A DNA stretch of 64,000 bases from Xanthobacteraceae bacterium (GTDB taxonomy: Bacteria > Pseudomonadota > Alphaproteobacteria > Rhizobiales > Xanthobacteraceae), in contig JAHBZB010000002.1 in assembly GCA_019635635.1 (NCBI GenBank), forward strand, positions 124,001 to 188,000, read 5' to 3'. Positions 17,067 through 28,100 of the stretch are shown here, piece after piece. The first letter of the stretch is position 1, and each line of letters begins with the position of its first letter. The notes under the pieces are model-generated. The model saw only the letters and a program-made list of their open reading frames with translations, did not search any database and was not told where the DNA came from. Made by a program: the position numbers and the translations under genes.

Positions 17067-18980
17067 CTAATTCTGCGAGAGTAAAAATCCGCCGAAGAAG
17101 CCGGTGAGTTCCTCGAAGGCATCGAGTGGCAGGATGTTCGCGACATATTGATCCGGCCGCACGATCACCATGCAGCCCCGCTCCCGATCGACACCGCGCA
17201 TATTGAAAATGTCGCCCCTCGGGTCGCTGCAAAACATCTTTTCGTAGTCGCGCAGACCATATTTGCCTTTCGGCGGCAGGAGCAATTCCGGCATTTGCTC
17301 GAGTTTCAGTTCGCGGTGCGGCTGCTGGAATATCGCGCGCAGGTCGATCACGGAATCGATGTCGTTTCCGGCCGGGGTATGACGGCGTATCGGCGACCTG
17401 TCGCTCGCCAGAAATTCGCAAAGTTTCCGGATGCCGCCGTTCGCAGCCGCGGGATTCTCGCGGCCTGCGAACGCATAGATGCGCCAGCGGCCGTCCGCTT
17501 TCGCGGCATGACCGAGCGACATCGCCTTCGCATCGGCAAGCCGGATAACCGGCGCGGAATGAAAGCGCGCCCCGATCTCGAAACCTCTCGCAAGGTTTTG
17601 ATGCGCGGGCGCTGCCGTGAGGAGCGATGGCGCGTATTTCGTCGCGGTGCCCGCGGTGTAGCGGCCGTGCTTCACGAAGTAGCCGCGCACTTCCTCCGGC
17701 TCGACGCCGTTCGGGTTGGCGTCTGATTTCAGCGGCGCGCTGATCATCGCCGCCCATTCGCGGTCGAACTCGATCAGTTCTTTCGCAATCGCCTGACGCT
17801 CGGCCGAATAAGTATGCAGGAATTCCGGCGCGCATCGTCCGCGCAACACGGCGGCGAGCTTCCAGCCCAGATTGAATGCATCCTGCATGGAGACATTCAT
17901 GCCCTGCCCTGCCTTCGGGCTATGCGTATGACAGGCGTCGCCGGCGATGAAAACGCGCGGGCTGCGCGTTTCAACCTCCGCTTCCGGCACGTCGTCGAAC
18001 TTGTCGCATAGCCGCTGTCCGATCTCGTAGACCGACCACCAGGCGACCTCTTTCACGTCGAAACGATACGGCCGCAGGATGCGCTGCGTCGCCGCGATCA
18101 GATGATCGACGGTGATGTTGCGGTTCGCAACGCGCTCGTTTTCGTTCAGCTTGTCCATCTCGACATAGATGCGCGCGAGATAGCCGCCCTCGCGCGGGAT
18201 CAGCACGATGCTGCCCTCGCCCGCCGACTGGATCAGCGCTTTCAAACGAATATCCGGAAAGTCGGTAATCGCGAGCACGTCCATCACGCCCCAGGCGTGA
18301 TTTGCGGAATCGCCTTTCAGCGCGCGGCCGAGCGACTGGCGGACCGCGCTGCGCGCGCCATCGCAGCCCACGACATAGCGCGCCCGCACGGTCTCGATCT
18401 TTCCCTTGTTCGCTTCATCAATCCGCTCAAGCCGAACCGTGACCGGATGCGATGCCTCGCCTTTGGCGATCTCAAGTCCGGCAAAGCGCCGCGCGTAGTC
18501 CGGCTCGAGCCGGCTCGCGGAATTGCGCATGACGCGAAGATACATGTCATGCACGCGCGCCTGATTGAGGATCATGTGCGGAAATTCTGAAAGACCGTCC
18601 TCGACATCCTGAATCCGGTCGTAGCGCACGATCCGGCTTTCGTCGGCGGCGTCGGGCCGCCAGAACGAAGTCTCGTTGACCCAATAGCCCTCCTTCATCA
18701 CCCGTTCGCTGAAGCCGAAGGCTTCGAACATTTCCATAGTGCGGCAAGCGATGCCGTCGGCCTGCCCGAGTTGCAGCGGACCCGGCTTCTGCTCGACGAT
18801 GCGGGTTCGAATATCCGGGAACGCCGCGAGCTGCGCGGCAAGCGTCAGACCGGCGGGACCGCAGCCGACGATCAGCACATCGACTTCGGCCGGCAAGTCT
18901 GCGGTCGGCGATTTCGCCCTTTCCGAGGGATCAAGGACTTCCGGATCGCCGACCCGGAAACCATTAAAATGAAACTGCAT
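17067..18980 (-). CDS. mobA: FAD-dependent aromatic hydroxylase, 3-hydroxybenzoate 4-monooxygenase type
   Basis: A 637-residue class A flavoprotein monooxygenase. VLIVGCGPAGLTLAAQLA is the FAD dinucleotide motif, GCDGARSAVR the DG motif, and RVFIAGDACHTHSP the GD motif. The C-terminal thioredoxin-like domain is that of the phenol 2-monooxygenase group. The N-terminus MQFHFNGFRVGDP strongly resembles MobA of Comamonas, which converts 3-hydroxybenzoate to protocatechuate. The start at 18980 gives this N-terminus; upstream in-frame codons overlap the ligase gene region and look non-coding. No protocatechuate pathway gene is adjacent. The substrate could be another phenol. Confidence 0.8.
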   Translation of the reverse strand: MQFHFNGFRVGDPEVLDPSERAKSPTADLPAEVDVLIVGCGPAGLTLAAQLAAFPDIRTRIVEQKPGPLQLGQADGIACRTMEMFEAFGFSERVMKEGYWVNETSFWRPDAADESRIVRYDRIQDVEDGLSEFPHMILNQARVHDMYLRVMRNSASRLEPDYARRFAGLEIAKGEASHPVTVRLERIDEANKGKIETVRARYVVGCDGARSAVRQSLGRALKGDSANHAWGVMDVLAITDFPDIRLKALIQSAGEGSIVLIPREGGYLARIYVEMDKLNENERVANRNITVDHLIAATQRILRPYRFDVKEVAWWSVYEIGQRLCDKFDDVPEAEVETRSPRVFIAGDACHTHSPKAGQGMNVSMQDAFNLGWKLAAVLRGRCAPEFLHTYSAERQAIAKELIEFDREWAAMISAPLKSDANPNGVEPEEVRGYFVKHGRYTAGTATKYAPSLLTAAPAHQNLARGFEIGARFHSAPVIRLADAKAMSLGHAAKADGRWRIYAFAGRENPAAANGGIRKLCEFLASDRSPIRRHTPAGNDIDSVIDLRAIFQQPHRELKLEQMPELLLPPKGKYGLRDYEKMFCSDPRGDIFNMRGVDRERGCMVIVRPDQYVANILPLDAFEELTGFFGGFLLSQN

Positions 18981-19027
18981 GCACCAGTGTTGCCAATCCG
19001 CGACCGGGGCGGCAAGTCCGGCGCCAT

Positions 19028-20698
19028 TTAAGCGCGCCTCTTCCGTTTCAGCGGCGCAGCCGGATCGCCTTCCAGCAGTCTTTCGAGTGCCTCGATACGG
19101 TCCGCTTCCTTCGGCGGCTTGTCCCAACGCAACCGGCTGATCCGCGGAAAGCGCATCGCGACCCCGGATTTATGGCGCGAAGAGCGCGCAAGTCCCTCGA
19201 ACGCGACTTCGAACACCAGCCCCTCGTTCGGCTCATGCACGATCTCGCGCACTGGCCCAAATTTGTTGACGGTGTGCCGCCGCACGAAACGGTCGATCTG
19301 CTGCAACTCCTCATCGGTGAAGCCGAAATAGGCTTTACCCACGGGCACCAGCTGCTCGCCTTCGTCGCCGTTGGTCCAGACGCCAAAGGTGTAGTCGGAA
19401 TAAAACGACGAGCGTTTGCCATGGCCGCGCTGGGCATACATCAGCACAGCGTCGATCACCTTCGGATCGCGCTTCCATTTCCACCACTGGCCCTTCGGAC
19501 GGCCCGGCTGATAGACGGAATCGCCGCGCTTGATCATCACGCCTTCGACAGCATCCGCGTCTTGGCCTGCTCCGTGTTGTGCGGGATCGGCGCGCGCGCC
19601 TGCGAGTTCGTCCCAACTGCCGAATGAAACCATCGGCGAAAGATCGACACGGGAGTCTTTCAGATTCTTCACGAATTTCCCGAGCCGCTTGCGGCGTTCC
19701 AAAAACGGCAGATGCCGCAAGTCCTCGCCATCTTCCGACAGGAGATCGTAAGCACGGATGTGCGCGGGAAATTCCTGAAGCAGTTTCGACGATACGGCTT
19801 TCCGGTTGAGGCGCTGCTGCAAGACGTTGAAGCTCTGCACGCGGCCCTCGCGCAGGATCAGCAACTCGCCGTCGAGCACGCCATCGTGCTGAAACGCGGA
19901 AAGAAGATCGGGAAAGCTCTTTGTAATTTCCTCGCCGGTCCGCGAATACAGCCGTGTTGCGCGCTTTCCCGATTTGTCGAGACCGCTCGCCGCCTGCATG
20001 CGGATGCCGTCCCACTTCCACTCGGCGACAAACTCCTTTGGATCGAGCTTCCCGAAGTCGCTCGCCTCGATTGCGTGGGCGAGCATCACAGGCCGGAACA
20101 GCACCGGATTGTTCGATTCCGGCGCCTCGCCCTCGCCTTCGAGCCAGGCGAACAGTTTCTCGTAAGGCGGCTCGAGACCAGGCCAGGCCAACTCCACTTC
20201 AGTCACATCATGAGGTCCGAGCGCCGCCGCCGCGGTTTTCGCGAGCCGCGCCGAGACGCCGATCCGCATGCCGCCGGTGACGAGCTTGAGCAGCGCCCAG
20301 CGGCCTCTCTCGTCCAGCGCATCGAGCCAGCGCACAAGCTGGCCCGGCAGTTCGAGCTTGCCAAGCGCGCCGAGCGTCTCGACGATTTCGGAAAGCGTCG
20401 GCACGTCGTTGCGGCCCTTTATTTTCTTCGCGGGCCAGAGCAGCGCGATGGTTTCCGACAGATCGCCGACATAGTCGTAACTCAGCGCGAACAGTTCCGG
20501 ATCGACGCGATCCGAGATCAGGCCGCGCAACAACGCGGGCTTTGCATATTTGAAGGAGAGCGCGCCCGTGAACGCTGCCAGCGCGTAACCTCGGCTCGGA
20601 TCGGGCGTAGTGCGGAAATAGTCCGCGATCAGCTTGATCTTGTTGTTGCGCCCCGGCTCATACGCGATGCGGTCGAGCAGTTCGGCAAAACGGTTCAT
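19028..20698 (-). CDS. ATP-dependent DNA ligase of the ligase-associated repair set
   Basis: A 556-residue ATP-dependent DNA ligase that seals nicks by a lysyl-AMP intermediate. Motif I is EWKWDGIRMQ (adenylated K228); motif III lies around RLYSRTGEEITKSFPD and LDGELL; the C-terminal OB domain ends in a basic tail (LKRKRRA). The N-terminal ~200 residues form the DNA-binding domain seen in this bacterial type. It lacks the polymerase and phosphoesterase domains of LigD, so it is not a Ku-dependent ligase. Its ATG overlaps the exonuclease stop (ATGA), and it belongs with the helicase and PdeM genes divergent from them. Confidence 0.92.
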   Translation of the reverse strand: MNRFAELLDRIAYEPGRNNKIKLIADYFRTTPDPSRGYALAAFTGALSFKYAKPALLRGLISDRVDPELFALSYDYVGDLSETIALLWPAKKIKGRNDVPTLSEIVETLGALGKLELPGQLVRWLDALDERGRWALLKLVTGGMRIGVSARLAKTAAAALGPHDVTEVELAWPGLEPPYEKLFAWLEGEGEAPESNNPVLFRPVMLAHAIEASDFGKLDPKEFVAEWKWDGIRMQAASGLDKSGKRATRLYSRTGEEITKSFPDLLSAFQHDGVLDGELLILREGRVQSFNVLQQRLNRKAVSSKLLQEFPAHIRAYDLLSEDGEDLRHLPFLERRKRLGKFVKNLKDSRVDLSPMVSFGSWDELAGARADPAQHGAGQDADAVEGVMIKRGDSVYQPGRPKGQWWKWKRDPKVIDAVLMYAQRGHGKRSSFYSDYTFGVWTNGDEGEQLVPVGKAYFGFTDEELQQIDRFVRRHTVNKFGPVREIVHEPNEGLVFEVAFEGLARSSRHKSGVAMRFPRISRLRWDKPPKEADRIEALERLLEGDPAAPLKRKRRA

Positions 20699-21735
20699 GC
20701 GCCGGTTTCTCCGGCCGTATCGAGATCGTCTTCGCTCTCTTCATCGCCATAGCCCACGATGGCGAGAGGACGCGCTTTCAGGCCTCTCGCTTTCGCCCAG
20801 TGGACGATGGCGTCTTCCTGTCCATGCGTGACCCAGACTTCACCCGCGCCGGTCGCCGCGATCGTGTTCGTGAGTCCATCCCAGTCGGCATGATCGGAGA
20901 TCACGAGCGGCAGATGGATCTGCCCCTGCCGCGCGCGGGCACGCACGCGCATCCATCCGGAAGCGAAGCAGGTCACGGGATCGGAAAAGCGGCGCGACCA
21001 TAGATCGGTCATCGATGACGGCGGGCAGACTACAATTTGCCCGGCAAGCTCCGCTTTCTTCGCTCCCTTCACCAGTTCGATGGGGCCGAGCGGAATGCCG
21101 CATTCCTCATAATAGGCCGTGATTTTTTCCAGCGCGCCGTGGATATAGACCGGCTTTTCGTAACCAGCCTCCCGGATCAGCGCGATCACGCGTTGCGCTT
21201 TGCCGAGCGAATAGGCGCCGACGAGATGCGCACGTTCGGGAAAGAGCGTTACGCTCTGGAGCAGCTTCCGGATTTCTTCGCTCGCGTCCGGATGGCGAAA
21301 CACGGGAAGCCCGAAGGTCGCTTCCGAAATGAACACATCGCACGGCACGAGTTCGAATGGTGCGCAGGTCGGATCGGCGGCGTCTTTATAGTCGCCCGAC
21401 GCCACGATCCGGCAACCGTTCGCTTCGACCGCGATCTGTGCGGAACCGAGCACATGACCCGCCGGATGAAACGTCACCTTTACGCTGTCGAGGTTCAGCG
21501 TTTCGCCATAGCCGACTTCCTGCACCGACCCTGCGAAGTTTTCGCCGTAACGCAGGCGCATGATGTCGAGGGTCTCACGGGTCGCCAGCACATGCTTGTG
21601 CCCCGCCCGCGCGTGATCGGAATGGGCGTGCGTGATCAGCGCGCGATCCACCTTGCGCGTCGGGTCGATGTGGAACTTTGCCGGCTTGCAGCAGACCCCG
21701 GAGGGCGTCGGCGTCAGCAGTTGTTCGGGGCGCAT
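20695..21735 (-). CDS. Ligase-associated metallo-beta-lactamase/CASP exonuclease
   Basis: A 346-residue metallo-beta-lactamase fold nuclease related to RNA 3'-end processing factors and SNM1. THAHSDHARAGH is the HxHxDH zinc site; FHPAGHVLGSAQ, SGDYKD and the C-terminal ISDHADWDG supply the other metal ligands typical of the beta-CASP group. ATG 21735 (MRPEQLLTPTPSGV) is chosen because homologous N-termini begin here; longer in-frame extension runs into the divergent helicase gene. The stop overlaps the ligase start. Expected to trim DNA ends for the ligase. Confidence 0.9.
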   Translation of the reverse strand: MRPEQLLTPTPSGVCCKPAKFHIDPTRKVDRALITHAHSDHARAGHKHVLATRETLDIMRLRYGENFAGSVQEVGYGETLNLDSVKVTFHPAGHVLGSAQIAVEANGCRIVASGDYKDAADPTCAPFELVPCDVFISEATFGLPVFRHPDASEEIRKLLQSVTLFPERAHLVGAYSLGKAQRVIALIREAGYEKPVYIHGALEKITAYYEECGIPLGPIELVKGAKKAELAGQIVVCPPSSMTDLWSRRFSDPVTCFASGWMRVRARARQGQIHLPLVISDHADWDGLTNTIAATGAGEVWVTHGQEDAIVHWAKARGLKARPLAIVGYGDEESEDDLDTAGETGA

Positions 21736-21822
21736 GAGCGGAAAATAGGGAGCGGCGGCGCAAAATGCGAGCCACAGCAGCCATGGCTTCGGCGCGGTAT
21801 CGCGCCTATCTCTGTGATCCCG

Positions 21823-24429
21823 ATGGCCGTGAACATGCCCGATAACCCGCTCCTGCCCGACCGGTTCTTCCGCTGGTTCGCAAGCCATGGCTGGCAGCCA
21901 CATGCGCATCAGCTTGCGCTGCTCGAAAAGGCGCGCGCCGCGCGATCGTCGCTCCTGATTGCACCGACCGGCGGCGGCAAGACGCTGGCCGGCTTCCTGC
22001 CGAGCCTGATCGAGCTTTCAGAAACCCCCGCAAGCCATCCGAAGCTCTCGTCCGCCGCACGGACGCTACGCCGGAGCCGCGGCCTGCACACATTATATCT
22101 TTCGCCGCTCAAGGCGCTGGCGGCCGACATCCGCCGCAACCTCGAGCGGCCGATCGGCGAGATGGACCTCCCGATTAAGGTAGAGATGCGCACCGGCGAT
22201 ACGCCGCTTTCCGCCAGAACGCGGCAACGCCAGCACCCGCCGGACATTCTTCTCACCACACCGGAGCAGCTCGCACTTCTGCTCGCCTCACCCGATGCGC
22301 CGTTCCTGTTTCGCGATCTGAAGCGCGTCGTGCTCGACGAATTGCATTCGCTCGTGATCTCCAAGCGCGGCGACCTGCTTTCGCTCGATCTTGCGCGGCT
22401 GAAAGCGCTCGCGCCGCAGGTGCAGTTCGTTGGCCTATCGGCGACCGTCGCCAATCCCGAAGAACTCTGCGACTTCCTCGTTCCGGGCGGCGCGCGCGCC
22501 GATCTCGTGTTCGCCCGCGAAGGCGCCGAGCCGGACGTCTCGGTACTCGACTTCGGTGCGGAGATGCCGTGGGCGGGACATTCTTCGCGCTATGCGCTCG
22601 CCGAGATTTATAAGCTGATCGAACGGCAGAAGATGACACTCGTCTTCGTCAACACGCGCAGCCAGGCCGAGATGGTGTTTCGCGAACTCTGGAACATCAA
22701 CGACAAGAATCTCGCAATCGCACTTCATCATGGCTCGCTCGATGCGACCCGTCGGCGCAAGGTGGAAGCCGCCATGGGTGCGGGCAAGCTGCGTGCGGTC
22801 GTCTGCACTTCCTCGCTCGACCTCGGCATCGACTGGGGCGACGTCGATCTCGTGATCCATGTCGGCGCGCCGAAAGGCATATCGCGGCTCCAGCAACGGA
22901 TCGGGCGCGCCAACCACCGCATCGATGAGCCGTCGCGCGGCATACTTGTGCCGTCGAACCGTTTTGAAGTGCTCGAATGCCGCGCGGCAGTCGAAGCGCT
23001 CGCACGTCGCACGCAGGACACGCCGCCCTTGCGAACCGGCTCGCTCGACGTTCTTTCCCAGCACATCTTCGGGATGGCCTGCGGCGGCGGGTTCGACGCT
23101 GACGAATTATATAAAGAAGTCACCAGTGCTGCGCCCTACCGGAAACTCTCGCGCAAGGATTTCGACGATGCGATCGACTTCATCGCGACCGGCGGCTATG
23201 CGCTGCGCGTTTACGAACGCTTCGCGCGCATCCGCAAAGGCGCCGATAATATCTGGCGCCTCACCCATCCGCGCTTCGCGCGTCAGTACCGGATGAACGT
23301 GGGCACCATCGTCGAGGCGGCGATGCTGCGCGTTCGGCTGATCCGCGGAAGCAGCAAGGCGCAGGAAACGCGCGGGGGCGTCGCGCGGCGCGGCCGTATG
23401 CTCGGACAGGTCGAGGAATATTTCGCTGAAAACCTCGCGCCCGGCGACACCTTCATTTTCGGCGGCGAGATCTTGAAATTCGAGGGCATCAGCGAGAACG
23501 AAGTGCTGGTCTCGCGCACGAAATCCGCGGAGCCGAAAATCCCCGCCTACGACGGCGGCAAGTTTCCGCTGTCGACGTTTCTCGCGGAAGGCGTGCGCAA
23601 GCTCATCGCCGAACCGGAGCATTGGCGCGTGCTGCCCGCTGCCGTGCGCGATTGGCTGGAGTTGCAGGCATTGCATTCCGAACTGCCGCAACCCGGCAAC
23701 CTGCTGGTCGAAACCTTCTGGCGCGGCGGACGGAATTATCTCGTCTGCTATCCCTTCGAAGGACGGCTCGCGCACCAGACGCTCGGGATGTTGCTCACGC
23801 GGCGGCTCGAGCGCGCAAAACTCCGGCCGCTCGGTTTCGTCGCGACCGAGTATTCGCTGGCGGTCTGGTGTCTTGGCGACGTCGATGGAGCGATCGCAGC
23901 GGGCGTGCTTTCGCTCGACGAGTTGTTCAGCGAGGATATTCTCGGCGACGATCTGGAGGCATGGCTCGCCGAAACCGCATTGATGAAGCGCTCGTTCCGC
24001 AACTGCGCGCTGATTTCGGGGTTGGTCGAGCGGCGCTTTCCCGGCATGGAGAAGACCGGCAGGCAGGTCACGATTTCCACTGACCTGCTCTACGACGTGT
24101 TGCGCAAACACGAGCCCGATCATCTGCTCATGCGCGCGGCGCGCGCGGATGCCGCCACCGGCCTGCTCGATATCCGGCGTCTCGGGCAAATGCTGGCTCG
24201 CGTCAAAGGTCGAATCGCGCATAGATCGCTGGATCGCGTTTCGCCGCTTGCGGTTCCGGTGATGCTGGAGATCGGGCGCGAAACGGTTTATGGCGAAGGC
24301 GCCGACGCGCTTCTGTCGGAAGCGGCCGAGGACCTGATCCGGGAAGCGACGTCCGATGCGGAACCTGAACGTCCGGCAAAACCTACGGGCACTCGAACTC
24401 GCCTTCGGCGGCGAGCGGTTCCTCGCTGA
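21823..24429 (+). CDS. Ligase-associated DEXH-box helicase (Lhr-like)
   Basis: An 868-residue superfamily 2 helicase of the Lhr-core type. PTGGGKTLAGFLPSL is Walker A, VVLDELHSL the DExH box, FVGLSATV motif III, and QRIGRANHR motif VI. The two RecA domains (about 1-400) are followed by the winged-helix and Lhr-specific C-terminal region. The start is uncertain: ATG 21823 or ATG 21835, neither with a strong ribosome site. The much longer open frame upstream overlaps the divergent exonuclease gene and is not real. It overlaps the PdeM-like gene by 74 bp. Lhr-type helicases unwind 3'-tailed DNA and DNA:RNA hybrids. Confidence 0.9.
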   Translation: MAVNMPDNPLLPDRFFRWFASHGWQPHAHQLALLEKARAARSSLLIAPTGGGKTLAGFLPSLIELSETPASHPKLSSAARTLRRSRGLHTLYLSPLKALAADIRRNLERPIGEMDLPIKVEMRTGDTPLSARTRQRQHPPDILLTTPEQLALLLASPDAPFLFRDLKRVVLDELHSLVISKRGDLLSLDLARLKALAPQVQFVGLSATVANPEELCDFLVPGGARADLVFAREGAEPDVSVLDFGAEMPWAGHSSRYALAEIYKLIERQKMTLVFVNTRSQAEMVFRELWNINDKNLAIALHHGSLDATRRRKVEAAMGAGKLRAVVCTSSLDLGIDWGDVDLVIHVGAPKGISRLQQRIGRANHRIDEPSRGILVPSNRFEVLECRAAVEALARRTQDTPPLRTGSLDVLSQHIFGMACGGGFDADELYKEVTSAAPYRKLSRKDFDDAIDFIATGGYALRVYERFARIRKGADNIWRLTHPRFARQYRMNVGTIVEAAMLRVRLIRGSSKAQETRGGVARRGRMLGQVEEYFAENLAPGDTFIFGGEILKFEGISENEVLVSRTKSAEPKIPAYDGGKFPLSTFLAEGVRKLIAEPEHWRVLPAAVRDWLELQALHSELPQPGNLLVETFWRGGRNYLVCYPFEGRLAHQTLGMLLTRRLERAKLRPLGFVATEYSLAVWCLGDVDGAIAAGVLSLDELFSEDILGDDLEAWLAETALMKRSFRNCALISGLVERRFPGMEKTGRQVTISTDLLYDVLRKHEPDHLLMRAARADAATGLLDIRRLGQMLARVKGRIAHRSLDRVSPLAVPVMLEIGRETVYGEGADALLSEAAEDLIREATSDAEPERPAKPTGTRTRLRRRAVPR

Positions 24430-25057
24430 CTGCGCGGGGGTGCTCTACTGGCCGGACGAGCGCACCTTGATCGTCTCGGATCTGCATTTCGAAAAGGCTT
24501 CGTTCTTCGCCTCGCGCGGCGTGATGCTGCCGCCCTACGATACGGCCGCGACGCTGGACGCGCTGGCGCGGCTGATCGTCCTCTACGAGCCGTCGCGCGT
24601 GATTGCGCTCGGGGACAGCTTTCACGACAGCGCGGGCGGCGCGCGGCTTTCGCCGGAGAACCGCGCTTTCCTGCTCTCGCTTCAAGCCGGGCGTGAATGG
24701 ATCTGGATTACCGGAAATCACGACCCGGAACGGATCGAGCAGATCGGCGGCGAATTTTGCGAAAACTTCTCGCGCGGCGACGTCGTGTTCCGGCATCAGC
24801 CGGGCGACGGTGCATTCGAGATCGTGGGGCACTTCCATCCGGCCGCGCGCGTCTCGGTCCGTGGCCGCTCGTTGCGGCGGCGCTGCTTTGCAAGCTCGGA
24901 CCGGAAACTGGTGCTCCCGGCATTCGGCTCGCTCACCGGCGGCTTCAACATCCGAGATGTGGTTTTCTCAACATTTATGGGCGGCGACTTCTTCGCGCAT
25001 ATGTTGGCCACCGAACAAGTTTTCTCGTTCTCAGCGGCAAACTGTTTGCCGGACTAG
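24356..25057 (+). CDS. pdeM: Ligase-associated phosphoesterase, PdeM-like
   Basis: A 233-residue calcineurin-type metallophosphoesterase. SDLHFEK, GDSFHD, GNHDPE and GHFHP are the metal and catalytic motifs in order. It is the fourth member of the ligase-associated group and lies just downstream of the helicase; the 74-bp overlap implies coupled expression. ATG 24356 has GGAAG nine bases upstream. It probably removes damaged end groups or cleaves DNA ends before ligation; family members are known as DNA-damage-response endonuclease PdeM. Confidence 0.88.
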   Translation: MRNLNVRQNLRALELAFGGERFLADCAGVLYWPDERTLIVSDLHFEKASFFASRGVMLPPYDTAATLDALARLIVLYEPSRVIALGDSFHDSAGGARLSPENRAFLLSLQAGREWIWITGNHDPERIEQIGGEFCENFSRGDVVFRHQPGDGAFEIVGHFHPAARVSVRGRSLRRRCFASSDRKLVLPAFGSLTGGFNIRDVVFSTFMGGDFFAHMLATEQVFSFSAANCLPD

Positions 25058-25129
25058 CAAGAGCCGACGGAACCTTTCGAGCACCGAGTGGTTTTAACCG
25101 ATGGCTATTGATGCCGCCGGGGGGCTCTT

Positions 25130-28100
25130 TTGCACGGTAAGATGTCGGGAAGTGCTGTACCAGAGGGGACAGATGCGCCTCGTTTTCCCATGCACGACGG
25201 AGAAACGGCGCGACTGGTTAGGGAGTTCGACTGGTCGAAAACCGGACTCGGCCCGATCGAGCAATGGCCGCAGAGCTTAAAAACGGCCGTTGAACTCACA
25301 CTTGCGACAGCAGTTCCGGTTGTCCTGCTACTCGGCCCCGAAGGCACGCTAATCTATAATGATGGGTATAGGGATTTTGCGGGGAAGCGGCACCCGCAAA
25401 TTCTGGGGATGCCAGTTCTCGATGCCTGGCCCGAGGTCGCCGACTTCAATCGGCATGTGATGGACGTCTGCCTCGCAGGCGGCACGCTTTCGCCCCGCGA
25501 AATGCTGATGGTGCTGAACCGGCAAGGCCGGATGGAAGATGTCTGGCTCGATCTGGACTACAGCCCGATCCGGGACGAGAGCGGCAAGCCATTCGGCGTT
25601 TTTGTCACTGTCGTCGAGACCACCCAGAAACTCCTGGCGGAGCGCGCGTTGCGTGCCCGCGAGGCCGATCTCGCGCGAGCGCAGCAGATCGGCGGCGTCG
25701 GCGGGGTGGAAGTAGATCTCGTCAACGGCTTCAAAAACCGTCGCTCGCCCGAATATCTCCGGATTCACGGATTGCCGCCGGAAGCTGCGAACGAAACGCA
25801 CGAAGACTGGGTGCGCCGGATTCATCCGGAAGACCGCGAACGGACCGAGACGCAGTTCCTCGACGCCGTCAAAGGCGACGTCCGCAATTATGTTTCCGAG
25901 TACCGCATCATCCGCCCGAACGACGGCAAGGAGCGCTGGATTTCGGTCCGCGCGGAAATCGAGCGCGACGAACTGGGCCGTGCAATCCGACTCGTCGGCA
26001 CGCACATCGACATCACCGATCGCAAGCGCAGCGAGAACGCCTTGCGCGAAGAGACCCGCGCACTCGAAATCCTGAACAAGACCGGTGCGCGGATCGCGGC
26101 CGAGCATGACCTCAACAATGTCGTGCAGACCGTGATCGACGCCGGGGTCGCGCTGACCGGCGCGCAATTCGGCGCATTTTTCTTCAACGTCGTCGATGAT
26201 CAAGGCGAGCGGTACACGCTCTATAACCTCGCCGGCGTACCGCCGGAGAAATTCGAACAATTTCCGATGCCACGAAACACGAAAGTCTTCGCGCCCACCT
26301 TCGCGGGCGACGGCATCGTGCGATCCGACGACATTCTCGCCGATCCGCGCTACGGCAAGAACGAGCCCTATTTCGGGATGCCGAAGGGCCATCTGCCGGT
26401 TCGCAGTTATCTCGCCGTTCCGGTGGTCGCCCGCACGGGCGAAGTTCTGGGCGGGCTGTTCTTCGGCCACGCCGACACCGGGGTCTTTACCGAGCGATCG
26501 GAACGGCTGATGACCGGCCTCGCCGGCGAGGCGGCGGTCGCGATCGATAACAACCGGCTGTTTCAGGAAGCGCAACGCGAACTGAAAGAGCGCCGCCTGA
26601 CCGAAAAGGCGCTCCGCGAAAGCGAAGAGCGCTTCCGCCTGATCGCGAACAGCGCGCCAGTCCCGATGTGGGTCAGCGAACTTGGCGGAACGCGCGCGTT
26701 CGTCAACCAGGCTTACATGGAATTTCTCGGCGTCGATTACGAGGAAGGACTGGTCTACGACTGGCGCAAGTCGCTTTACCCGGACGACATCCCGAGAACT
26801 CTCAAGGAACAGGTTGCCGGCGAGAGCTCGAAGAAGCCGTTCTCGCTGGAGATGCGCGTTCGTAACGCACAGGGCGAATGGCGCTGGATCCGGTCGCAGT
26901 CCCAGCCACGATGGGGCCCCACGGGAGAGCATATCGGATTTATCGGTGTCGCCTACGACATTACTTCTTCCAAGCAGGCGGAAACCCAACTCCGGCACGA
27001 AAACCTCGCGCTCGAGGATGCCGTCGCGCAACGCACCCGTGAGCGAGATCGCATCTGGAGCGTGTCGCAAGACCTTCTCGTCATCGCCGACCTCAGCGGC
27101 ATGTGGAAGCAAATCAACCCAGCCTGGGTCTCGACGCTCGGCTGGCAAGAAAGTGAATTACTCCATCGCACATCCGAATGGCTCGAACATCCCGACGACA
27201 GGGAAAAAACCAGAGCCGAAATCGCAAAGCTTTCAAGCGGAACGCGCACGACCCGGTTCGAGAACCGATGCCGGCACAAGGACGGCAGCTACCGTTGGCT
27301 CTCCTGGACCGCAGTACCCGATGACGATCTGATTTTTGCGACGGCACGCGACATCACCGCGGAGAAAGAAGCCGCTGAAATACTGCGCGAAACCGAGGAA
27401 GCGCTCCGGCAGTCGCAGAAGATGGAAGCCGTCGGACAACTTACCGGCGGCATCGCGCACGACTTCAACAATCTCCTGCAAGGGATCGTCGGCTCGCTCG
27501 ATCTGGTGAAGAAGCGAGTTTCGCAAGGCCGCATTCACGAGGTGGAGCGTTTCGTCACCGGTGCGATGACGTCTGCGAACCGCGCGGCGGCCCTTACGCA
27601 CCGCCTGCTCGCCTTCTCACGCCGCCAGCCGCTCGCGCCCCGAACCTGTCAGGTAAATACCGTGCTTGCGTCGATGGAAGATCTTCTGCGCCGCTCGATG
27701 GGCGAACAAATCTGGATCGAATTCCAGCGCGACGAGAACACCGCTCTCAGTTATTGCGATCAGAACCAGCTTGAAAACGCGATCCTCAATCTCGCGATCA
27801 ACGCGCGCGATGCCATGCCCGACGGCGGGAAGCTCAAGATCACGACACGCAACACGGTGATTGAAAAAACGTCGATTCCCGGTCTCGAGCTTCCAGCGGG
27901 AGATTATGTCGAAGTGATCGTCGCCGATACCGGCATCGGCATGACGGCCGATGTGCTCGACCGCGCCTTCGAACCGTTTTTCACGACCAAGCCGATCGGC
28001 CAGGGAACCGGCCTCGGCCTTTCGATGATTTACGGATTCGCCCGTCAGTCCGAGGGCACCGTGGTTATCCGCAGTACGCCCGGAGAAGGGACTGCCGTAA

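Noticed and set aside
21037-21822. N-terminal extension of the helicase frame by about 260 codons
   Set aside because: It lies on top of the divergent exonuclease gene and has no helicase homology; the real start is near 21823-21835.
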